5,082 nucleotides of DNA from Paracoccaceae bacterium (GTDB taxonomy: Bacteria > Pseudomonadota > Alphaproteobacteria > Rhodobacterales > Rhodobacteraceae), in contig JALSHL010000056.1 in assembly GCA_026982255.1 (NCBI GenBank), positions 1 through 5,082 of the forward strand, in the 5' to 3' direction. How positions within the stretch are numbered: the stretch's first letter is position 1; each line of letters starts with the position of its first letter. Made by a program: the position numbers and the translations under genes. The notes under the pieces were generated by a model. It worked only from the letters and a program-made list of their open reading frames with translations, did no database searches and was not told the origin of the DNA. This document shows, in pieces, positions 1 through 4,879 of this stretch.

Positions 1-192
1 GAACGGATTATCGAGAAGCTGGAGGGCAAGCACGCGATGTTTACCCATACGGACAATATCCGCCTGATCCAGATGTGCGACGATTGCCGTGTGCGGGCGC
101 AATACCATGACGAGAGTGCGCCGATGTTTGCCGGAAAACGGGCGCCGACGCGCACGACGGAAGATTACCTGAAGGACAAGAAACCGAACTAG
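1..192 (+). CDS. 3' end of an unrecognised gene with a CxxC motif (partial)
   Basis: Frame 1 is open from the window edge to a TAG at 190-192, giving the last 63 residues of a protein whose start lies outside the window. I do not recognise the family. What can be seen is a charged start (ERIIEKLEGKH), then a segment ending in MCDDCRVRAQY with two cysteines at residues 26 and 29 of the fragment, and a basic, Thr-rich tail ending in DYLKDKKPN. The CDDC pair with nearby His residues (11, 16, 36) could bind a metal or form a disulfide. There is no membrane segment, so a cytoplasmic protein is likely. Codon use matches the neighbouring genes. The stop overlaps the stop of the convergent cytochrome gene by four bases. 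That this is a real coding end is inferred from frame, composition and the tight fit to the next gene. Confidence 0.7.
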   Translation, partial: ERIIEKLEGKHAMFTHTDNIRLIQMCDDCRVRAQYHDESAPMFAGKRAPTRTTEDYLKDKKPN

Positions 193-932
193 TTGGTGCG
201 GATCGGGCCGCCGAGATCCTTGGTTTCCAGCGTCTCGACATAGGAGCCGATATCGGCGGCTTCGTCCGGCGTCAGGAAGATCGGATAGATCGCGGGTGGG
301 GATGCGGGGTTGAAGGGCTCGGTCACGCCCTCGACCTGCGTGAACGAGGGGTGAGGCGCCAACGTCCAGAACACCGAAAAACGGCGGCGCCAGTCCGGCA
401 GGTTGCGCAGGGCGGCAAACGAGGGCGTGGAGCCGATGCCGGCGTATTTGTTGGACTCGCCCACCACATGGCAGCGGCCGCATTTACGCAGGGCCAACGC
501 CTCGCCGATGCCGGCATTGCCAAGGAGTTTGGCTTCCTCGACCATTTCGCCCACGGCCACGGCGCGGAACACCGGCTGGTCATCCACCCGAAACGCCGCG
601 ATGGTGCGCTGGCCGATGTCCGAGGTCAGCCAGTCCATGAAGCGGGTGGCGTAAGGGCCGTCCTGTTCCAGCGTCACGCCGTAAACAACCCCGCCGGAGA
701 TATGCTCGAACAGGGGCTCACCCGCGTTCGCTATTATGCGAACATCAGCCGATTCGCCGGACAACTGCACCCTGATGCCGGTTTTCAGCTTGAAACGGGG
801 GAGCGCGTAATCCCAGAGGCCGTTTGCCTGCAAGGCCGGGTCTGCGAACAGGGTGACGGATTTTTCCTGTGCCGCCACCGGCAGGACGGTAGCCAGCACA
901 GCACATATCGCCAGAACCTGTCTTATTGCCAT
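189..932 (-). CDS. Exported mono-haem cytochrome c with a short solute-binding-protein-like N-terminal region
   Basis: The 247-residue product begins with a Sec signal peptide: R4, a hydrophobic core at about 6-19 and a likely cut near A20-A21. Residues 25-57 (SVTLFADPAL through TGIRVQL) resemble the first strand and helix of molybdate/tungstate-type ABC solute-binding proteins. Residues 93-113 (PYATRFMDWLTSDIGQRTIA) resemble their last helix, usually written A-x-x-F-x-x-x-L-x-S-x-x-G-Q. The large middle of such a protein is missing. A c-type haem site, CGRCH, lies at 151-155, followed by a C-terminal helix LTPDEAADIGSYVETL (220-235) typical of class I cytochromes c. No Met follows the haem motif; H194 is the only later His. 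The product should be a periplasmic electron carrier. The ATG at 930-932 is supported by AAGGAAG just upstream. It is divergent from the ligase-like gene and convergent with the partial gene at 1-192. Haem binding is well supported; the binding-protein ancestry is an inference. Confidence 0.88.
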   Translation of the reverse strand: MAIRQVLAICAVLATVLPVAAQEKSVTLFADPALQANGLWDYALPRFKLKTGIRVQLSGESADVRIIANAGEPLFEHISGGVVYGVTLEQDGPYATRFMDWLTSDIGQRTIAAFRVDDQPVFRAVAVGEMVEEAKLLGNAGIGEALALRKCGRCHVVGESNKYAGIGSTPSFAALRNLPDWRRRFSVFWTLAPHPSFTQVEGVTEPFNPASPPAIYPIFLTPDEAADIGSYVETLETKDLGGPIRTN

Positions 933-958
933 TTTCCGCTTCCTTTTCTGTCTGCCTC

Positions 959-988
959 TTGTCTAACCGCTTCGAATGGGCATGTTAA
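959..988 (+). promoter_or_regulatory. Candidate promoter for the ligase-like/DUF6505 operon
   Basis: On the + strand, TTGTCT (959-964) is followed after 18 bases by TGTTAA (983-988). A transcript would begin about 20 bases before the chosen ATG at 1015. The boxes lie on the same bases as the opposing candidate promoter for the cytochrome gene, so the two could not both be occupied at once. Both boxes are weak matches. Confidence 0.25.
960..988 (-). promoter_or_regulatory. Candidate sigma-70 promoter for the cytochrome gene
   Basis: Read on the - strand, TTAACA (983-988) is followed after 17 bases by TAGACA (960-965). Transcription would start near 953, leaving a leader of about 20 bases that contains the Shine-Dalgarno AAGGAAG. 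The -35 match is good and the -10 match is only moderate. This rests on visual matching alone. Confidence 0.35.
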
Positions 989-1002
989 GGGAAGCCCTAA
1001 CC

Positions 1003-1006
1003 GGAG
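1003..1006 (+). promoter_or_regulatory. Ribosome binding site that decides the ligase-like gene's start
   Basis: GGAG sits 8 bases before the ATG at 1015. The two earlier in-frame ATGs, at 976 and 982, have no purine-rich site at a suitable distance and fall within the candidate promoter. The product of the 1015 start begins MDIFTIDEPP, which reads like a natural N-terminus. Confidence 0.7.
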
Positions 1007-1014
1007 CCGCCACC

Positions 1015-1752
1015 ATGGATATTTTCACGATAGACGAACCGCCCGCCTTTCCGCCGTTATTGCGCGGCGAGGAAGCCGGTGCGGGTATCGACCCCTTTGC
1101 CAAGGCGGTTTCGGCGGCGATCACCGGCACCGATGCGGGGCTGGTGGTCTATAATATCGAGCCGCATATGATCCGCGCCGCCGTGGTGCTGGCCCCCGAA
1201 GCGCCGTTGCAGGATGCAATGGCCATGGTTTTTGCCGGAGCGCTGGGATTTGGCGATGCGCTCGGGGCGCTGGCTCCGCCCGAGGTCGGTGTGCATATGG
1301 ACTGGCCCGGCGGCCTGCGCGTCAACGGCGCGCGCTGCGGACAAATCCGGGCGGCCGCGCCCGCCGGCGAAGCAGAGCAGGAGCCGGACTGGCTGGTGAT
1401 CGGGCTGGAAGTGCCGGTGTTTCCCGTGGGTGATACGGTCGAGCCGGGCGAAAGCCCCGACAACACCACATTGACCGAGGAAGGCTGCGGCGAGGTGTCC
1501 CCGTCCCGCCTGGTCGAAGGCTGGGCGCGCCATATGCTGGTCTGGATCAACCGCTGGCTGGAAGACGGAATCGCGCCGCTGCACGCCGACTGGCGCGCGC
1601 GGGCGTTCAACCTTGGCGAGGATATACAGCTGGAGCTGGACGGCGATAGCTACACCGGAACCTTTGTTGGACTGGATGACCGCGGCGGGATGTTGCTGCG
1701 CCGCGACGATGAAACAACCCTGTTGCCCCTGACCCGGATGCTGGAGAAATAA
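1015..1752 (+). CDS. Biotin/lipoate protein ligase family protein with DUF4444-type C-terminus
   Basis: The 245-residue product follows the fold order of the BirA/LplA/LipB superfamily. Residues 43-80 (LVVYNIEPHMIRAAVVLAPE and on) match the first substrate-side strands. MDWPGGLRVNGARCGQIRAAA (95-115) aligns with BirA's WPND...KLAGI motif. WLVIGLEVPVF (126-136) matches the 'IGIGINV' strand. The helical part ends in W193RARAF, and GEDIQLELDGDSYTGTFVGLDDRGGMLLRR (201-230) resembles the small DUF4444/BPL-C barrel. In family members the active lysine activates or positions the acyl-AMP; here that position appears to be R107 and the N-D of WPND is G-G. The glycine-rich GRGRxG loop of BirA is also not seen. 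It may therefore be a non-catalytic homologue or use another residue. It is a soluble cytoplasmic protein, and the next gene begins on the base after its stop, so the two are almost certainly co-expressed. Family confidence is good; its substrate is unknown. Confidence 0.85.
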   Translation: MDIFTIDEPPAFPPLLRGEEAGAGIDPFAKAVSAAITGTDAGLVVYNIEPHMIRAAVVLAPEAPLQDAMAMVFAGALGFGDALGALAPPEVGVHMDWPGGLRVNGARCGQIRAAAPAGEAEQEPDWLVIGLEVPVFPVGDTVEPGESPDNTTLTEEGCGEVSPSRLVEGWARHMLVWINRWLEDGIAPLHADWRARAFNLGEDIQLELDGDSYTGTFVGLDDRGGMLLRRDDETTLLPLTRMLEK

Positions 1753-2235
1753 ATGCCGAAACTTGCCCGCACGATCCATTTCGACGCCTCGGACCAGCAG
1801 ATATTCGAGAACCCCGCCACTACCGGGGAATGGGCGGTTAGCGGGGCCTTTGCCTTTGCCGACTGGTCCGATGACGACCTTCAGGGCAAGGCGCGGCAGG
1901 CCTTTGCCAACGGCTGGCTGGGAATCGGCAGTTTCGGGCGCGCGACCTTTGTCGCCGTTGCCCGTATCGAGGATTCGGAACTGGCCACTGCCACCCGCGA
2001 GCTGGCCGGCCATTTACAGGCGGAATACGGCGCGCCGTCGTTCGATGCGGCGCTAGCCGCGGCGGAGGAGGAAATCGCCTTCATGCAGGATCTTTGTCGC
2101 GATATGGACGCCAATACCCTGCTGGCCGTGCAGCGCGAGATGGGCGAAACCGGCGTGCATGAACAGTTCCGCAATATCGCCCCGAAAGAGACCAACCTAT
2201 CGCAATTGGCGGTTCATGGCTCGTTGGATTACTAG
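1753..2235 (+). CDS. DUF6505-like small acidic protein of unknown function
   Basis: The 160-residue soluble protein has no signal peptide or membrane segment. It opens with a strand-like KLARTIHFDASDQQIF, then an aromatic segment GEWAVSGAFAFADW (25-38) and GWLGIGSFGRATFVAVARI (54-72), suggesting an alpha/beta N-terminal domain. The remainder is mostly helical and acidic, including AAAEEEIAFMQDLCRDM (102-118) and a polar tail. The pattern and its position beside a DUF4444-type ligase homologue make me name it DUF6505-like, from memory. The ATG follows the TAA of the upstream gene with no gap, and GGAG at 1743-1746 lies inside that gene's end, so translation is probably coupled. A physical or functional partnership with the ligase-like protein is inferred. 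No catalytic motif is visible. Confidence 0.8.
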   Translation: MPKLARTIHFDASDQQIFENPATTGEWAVSGAFAFADWSDDDLQGKARQAFANGWLGIGSFGRATFVAVARIEDSELATATRELAGHLQAEYGAPSFDAALAAAEEEIAFMQDLCRDMDANTLLAVQREMGETGVHEQFRNIAPKETNLSQLAVHGSLDY

Positions 2236-2262
2236 ACGTATTTTTCTCTCGCACTGGCGCGG

Positions 2263-2279
2263 GTTAATAGTGTAGTAAC
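2263..2279 (+). promoter_or_regulatory. Operator-like imperfect palindrome upstream of the glycosyltransferase operon
   Basis: The 17 bases GTTAATAGTGTAGTAAC form a dyad centred on 2271: GTTA pairs with TAAC and an inner TA with TA, six of eight possible pairs. It lies in the AT-rich gap between DUF6505-like and glycosyltransferase genes, 21 bases before the TTG start. TAATAG or TAGTAA within it could also act as a -10 box, though no convincing -35 is seen. Regulator binding is speculative. Confidence 0.3.
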
Positions 2280-2288
2280 AGTGGAAAA

Positions 2289-2293
2289 AAGGG
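2289..2293 (+). promoter_or_regulatory. Ribosome binding site supporting a TTG start
   Basis: AAGGG, preceded by an A-run, sits 7 bases before the TTG at 2301. The alternative ATG at 2313 would be 19 bases from this site and would cut into the conserved first strand NILMF of the glycosyltransferase. TTG at 2301 is therefore preferred. Confidence 0.65.
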
Positions 2294-2300
2294 CCGCAGT

Positions 2301-3608
2301 TTGAATATTCTTATGTTTTCCAATACCTACCTACCGCATGTCGGCGGCGTGGCGCGGAGCGTTTCCGGCCTCGTTGACGGATTGCGGGCCGGAGGCCACG
2401 ATGTTCTGGTGATCGCGCCGGAATTCGACGGGGCCGAGGTGGACGGGGAAAACGTGGTCCGTATTCCGGCGGTGACAAATTTCAGCGCCAGCGATTTTTC
2501 CATTCCGATCCCGCTGTCACGCAAAATCCGGCGCAAGGTGCGGGAGTTCAACCCCGATATCATCCACTCGCATCATCCTTTTTTGCTGGGGGATACGGCC
2601 TTGCGGACATCGGCGGAGCTGAACCTGCCGATCGTGTTCACCCACCACACACGCTATGACATCTACAGCCACTATCTGGCGCAGGGATCGCGCCGGTTCG
2701 AGCGGCTGGCGCTGAGTGTTTCGCTCGGCTATTGCGACCTGTGCGACGAGGTGATCGCGCCGAGCGAGAGCATCGCCGGCTTCCTGCGCGACAACGATAT
2801 GGCCGCACCGGTCACGGTCATCCCCACCGGTGTCGATCCGGCAAAATTCGAGGGTGGAGACGGCCGCAAGGCCCGCGTGACCTATCGCATTCCCGAAAAC
2901 GCCTTTGTCGTCGGGCATGTAGGCCGGCTGGCCGAGGAAAAGAACCTCGGGTTCCTGATCTCGGCAACGCTGAAATTTCTGGCAAAACATCCCGATGCCC
3001 ATGCGGTTTTCACCGGCGACGGGGCAGAGCGAGAAAAGATGCTGGCGCGGGTGCGTTGGGCCGGTATGGGCGACCGCGTGCATTTCACCGGCATCCTGCG
3101 CGGGGACGCGTTGCGCGATATATTTGCCGCCTTCGATGTGTTTGCATTTTCTTCCCGGTCCGAGACACAGGGGCTGGTGATCGCCGAGGCAATGATGGCG
3201 GGCGTGCCCGTCATTGCACTGGATGCACCCGGCGTGCGCGAGGTGGTCGAAGGCAACGTCAACGGGCATCTGCTGCCGAAAAACTGCAGCGAGAACCTGT
3301 TTGCCGAGGAACTGGCGCGGTTTTCCATGCTGGACGACGACGAACGCCGACGCATGTCCGCCGGGGCGAAGCGCACGGCGCGCGGCTACACGATTGCCAA
3401 TTGCAATGCGCGGATGATCTCGGTCTACGAGCATCTGAAGGGGCGGCACACGAAAAACGCCGCCTCGGACAAATACGAGTGGCAGCGCACCATTCGCGGT
3501 ATCGCCGCCGAGATGAAAATCTTCGGCAACTACGCGCAGGCCTTTGGCGGTGCGGTCTTTACCCTGCGCCAGAACAAGAAAAATATCCCCGCCGAAGAGA
3601 GCCTGTAA
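2301..3608 (+). CDS. GT4-family glycosyltransferase, probably acting on a membrane lipid
   Basis: The 435-residue product has the GT-B fold of family 4, which transfers sugar from a nucleotide-sugar with retention. The N-terminal acceptor domain has MNILMFSNTYLPHVGGVARS (1-20), IIHSHHPFLLGDTALR (87-102) and FTHHTRYDIYSHY (113-125). The last pattern is typical of diacylglycerol glucosyl/galactosyltransferases. VIAPSESIAGFL and VIPTGVDP (151-180) link to the donor domain, which has VVGHVGRLAEEKNL (203-216), VFTGDGAE (236-243) and the E-x7-E signature E288...E296 within SETQGLVIAEAMMAGVPVIA. A basic tail follows (380-435). There is no signal peptide or membrane helix, so it likely works on the inner face of the cytoplasmic membrane. 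It starts at TTG and its stop is 3 bases before the acyltransferase-like gene, indicating an operon. The family is certain; the lipid acceptor is an inference, and another glycan acceptor remains possible. Confidence 0.92.
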   Translation: MNILMFSNTYLPHVGGVARSVSGLVDGLRAGGHDVLVIAPEFDGAEVDGENVVRIPAVTNFSASDFSIPIPLSRKIRRKVREFNPDIIHSHHPFLLGDTALRTSAELNLPIVFTHHTRYDIYSHYLAQGSRRFERLALSVSLGYCDLCDEVIAPSESIAGFLRDNDMAAPVTVIPTGVDPAKFEGGDGRKARVTYRIPENAFVVGHVGRLAEEKNLGFLISATLKFLAKHPDAHAVFTGDGAEREKMLARVRWAGMGDRVHFTGILRGDALRDIFAAFDVFAFSSRSETQGLVIAEAMMAGVPVIALDAPGVREVVEGNVNGHLLPKNCSENLFAEELARFSMLDDDERRRMSAGAKRTARGYTIANCNARMISVYEHLKGRHTKNAASDKYEWQRTIRGIAAEMKIFGNYAQAFGGAVFTLRQNKKNIPAEESL

Positions 3609-3611
3609 TAC

Positions 3612-4301
3612 GTGACTGACGAAACCGGAAACAGGCGAGAGCCGCTGCACCGCTGTGTTGCGGCATGGATTATCGGTTCTTTCGTTGGCGGGTTGCTGCT
3701 GCTGTGGTCCTTTGGCTGGCGGCGCGATGCAGCGGCGCTCCAACGTATGGATGCCTATGCCGAAACGGGCAAGCCGTTGCTGATCGTGGTCTGGCACGGC
3801 AAATATTTTCCGCTGCTGCCTATGGCGCGCGGACGCAATGTGGCGATCATTACCAACGCCTCGTTCCGCGGGCTGATTATCGGGCGGGTATGCCGGATTT
3901 TCGGCTATTCCCCGATCCATATTCCGGTGAAAGGCAAGGCCGACAAGATGGCCTTTATCAAACGGGCGATCGACAGCGGCACCCGTATGCTGGCGATTGT
4001 TCCGGACGGGCCGCTCGGGCCCTATCACATTGTCAAAAGCGGCACGGTGCGGCTCGCCTCGGAGGTCGGGTTCCGCATTCTGCCGCTTAGCGTCGCCAGC
4101 AGCCCGACCATGGTGATGCACAAACGCTGGGACAAATACGAGGTTCCGCCACCTTTTGCCCGCGTCGCGCTGGAAATCGGCGAACCCTTCGACATTCCCG
4201 CGGATATTTCCGGCGGGGTGATGGAGCAACTGCAAGAGGATGTGGCGGAAATCATGCTGGCAGCGGATGCGAAGGCCGAGGCGACGCTGGAACGCATGTA
4301 G
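3612..4301 (+). CDS. DUF374 lysophospholipid acyltransferase-like membrane protein
   Basis: The 229-residue product starts at GTG with a weak GAAGAGAG site about 10 bases upstream; the next in-frame Met is residue 46, inside the conserved part. Residues 15-34 form one membrane helix (CVAAWIIGSFVGGLLLLWSF), expected to anchor it in the inner membrane. DUF374 marks follow: LLIVVWHGKYFPL (56-68), VPDGPLGPYHIVKSGTVRLAS (130-150), FRILPLS (154-160) and KRWDKYEVPPPFARV (171-185). DUF374 proteins are distantly related to PlsC/LpxL acyltransferases that move fatty acyl chains onto lipids. The expected HX4D-like element should fall near residues 81-88, but here reads TNASFRGL with neither His nor Asp. 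The gene lies 3 bases after the glycosyltransferase, so the pair may make or acylate one glycolipid. The family call is good; enzymatic activity is unproven. Confidence 0.85.
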   Translation: MTDETGNRREPLHRCVAAWIIGSFVGGLLLLWSFGWRRDAAALQRMDAYAETGKPLLIVVWHGKYFPLLPMARGRNVAIITNASFRGLIIGRVCRIFGYSPIHIPVKGKADKMAFIKRAIDSGTRMLAIVPDGPLGPYHIVKSGTVRLASEVGFRILPLSVASSPTMVMHKRWDKYEVPPPFARVALEIGEPFDIPADISGGVMEQLQEDVAEIMLAADAKAEATLERM

Positions 4302-4307
4302 CGGCAC

Positions 4308-4384
4308 TGGCGACCCCTGGAGGACTCGAACCCCCAACCTGCTGATTAGAAGTCAGCCGCTCTATCCAGTTGAGCTAAGGGGCC
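4308..4384 (-). tRNA. tRNA-Arg (anticodon UCU)
   Basis: On the - strand the 77-base sequence runs from GGCCCCTTAGCTCA to AGGGGTCGCCA. The acceptor stem GGCCCCU pairs with AGGGGUC with one G-U pair; the discriminator is G and the CCA is encoded. The D arm begins TAGCTCAACTGGATAGAGC, the anticodon stem CTGA/TCAG encloses loop CTTCTAA, and the T arm carries GGTTCGAGTCC. The anticodon UCU reads AGA (and AGG) Arg codons, which are scarce in the GC-rich genes here. The 3' end lies 6 bases from the convergent acyltransferase stop. No U-rich hairpin terminator is seen downstream, so termination must occur inside that gene's antisense strand or by processing. Confidence 0.96.
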
Positions 4385-4407
4385 TTCGCCGCATCGGTGG
4401 TGGCGTC

Positions 4408-4436
4408 TTCATGCCGCAAAACATTCCGGTTCGCAA
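4408..4436 (-). promoter_or_regulatory. Candidate promoter for tRNA-Arg
   Basis: Read on the - strand, TTGCGA (4431-4436) is followed after 17 bases by CATGAA (4408-4413), placing a start near 4401 and a leader of about 17 bases before the tRNA. The -10 is a poor match, so the tRNA could instead be transcribed from the YggT gene's promoter; no terminator is seen in the 57-base gap. Confidence 0.22.
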
Positions 4437-4441
4437 GGCGG

Positions 4442-4729
4442 CTACATCAGATAGGCGGCGTTGTTGCGCAGGATGACCCGCAGGACCATGATCCCGATCA
4501 GCACGATCAGCGGAGTCAGGTCCATACCGGCCACATTGGGCACAACCTTGCGGATCGGACGATACAGCGGTTCCAGCACCTGTGTCAGGCCGCGCCATAC
4601 CTGATTGACGATGGGCTGATAGATGTTCAGCACCTGAAAGCTGATCAGCCAGCTCATGATCACATGGGCAATCACGACATAATAGACCAGATCAAGCAGC
4701 AGATTGAGAATACCGAACAGAGAGCCCAT
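4442..4729 (-). CDS. YggT family integral membrane protein
   Basis: The 95-residue product has two hydrophobic segments, about 4-30 and 70-88, joined by a polar loop carrying the family's mark EPLYRPIRKVVPNVAGMDLTP (53-73); the initial helix ends in MSWLISF. This length and layout are typical of single-repeat YggT proteins of alphaproteobacteria. The family is linked by context to cell division, osmotic shock and secretion genes in various bacteria, but no biochemical role is firmly assigned. The ATG is supported by AAGGTG five bases upstream. It is divergent from the thioesterase gene and is followed 57 bases later by tRNA-Arg on the same strand. Nothing is truncated. Confidence 0.92.
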   Translation of the reverse strand: MGSLFGILNLLLDLVYYVVIAHVIMSWLISFQVLNIYQPIVNQVWRGLTQVLEPLYRPIRKVVPNVAGMDLTPLIVLIGIMVLRVILRNNAAYLM

Positions 4730-4758
4730 TTTTTCACCTTGTGACAGTTTCGGGCATA

Positions 4759-4787
4759 GAGTTAGTCACCGGATCGCCAAACCACAA
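4759..4787 (-). promoter_or_regulatory. Candidate promoter for the YggT gene
   Basis: On the - strand TTGTGG (4782-4787) is followed after 17 bases by TAACTC (4759-4764), giving a predicted start near 4752 and a leader of about 22 bases. An inverted pair, GTGAC (4741-4745) and GTCAC (4765-4769), brackets the -10. The rest of the 150-base gap between the YggT and thioesterase genes shows only a short GC hairpin near 4802-4813 and no gene. Confidence 0.28.
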
Positions 4788-4868
4788 GGCCCGATTTTTT
4801 CGCGCCTCGGCGCCGGAACGCCACGTCAGCGCTTGCCGCGCCCGCAGCCGATATGCCATCCCCTGTGC

Positions 4869-4875
4869 AGGAGGT
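4869..4875 (+). promoter_or_regulatory. Consensus ribosome binding site of the thioesterase gene
   Basis: AGGAGGT lies 4 bases before the ATG at 4880, the strongest Shine-Dalgarno in the window. It fixes the start of a gene that runs off the window edge. Confidence 0.8.
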
Positions 4876-4879
4876 CCGC

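Noticed and set aside
976..1014. An upstream extension of the ligase-like gene to ATG 976 or 982.
   Set aside because: There is no ribosome site before these codons and they overlap the probable promoter; ATG 1015 has GGAG at the right distance.
351..1154. A 267-codon + strand open frame across the cytochrome gene and the divergent promoter region.
   Set aside because: It lies opposite a gene with a signal peptide and haem motif, and its predicted protein has no coherent domain.
1057..2013. A 318-codon - strand open frame opposite the ligase-like and DUF6505-like genes.
   Set aside because: Same antisense shadow effect; it spans two well-supported + strand genes, has low-complexity Gly/Arg/Gln/His composition and shows no domain.
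2517..4337. A 606-codon open frame on the - strand opposite the glycosyltransferase and DUF374 genes.
   Set aside because: It is a shadow of G/C-ending codons on the + strand: its product is rich in His, Arg and Gln without any recognisable domain, it runs through the tRNA gene, and both + strand genes have strong family motifs.
4308..4384. The tRNA as the attachment site of an integrated island within this window.
   Set aside because: No integrase, no repeated tRNA 3' end and no composition shift are visible on either side; flanking genes look like ordinary chromosome.
4795..4813. A T-run next to a GC-rich hairpin (GCGCC-TC-GGCGC) as an intrinsic terminator.
   Set aside because: The T-run precedes the hairpin on the + strand and becomes an A-run after it on the - strand, so it has terminator order in neither direction; it also lies between divergent genes.
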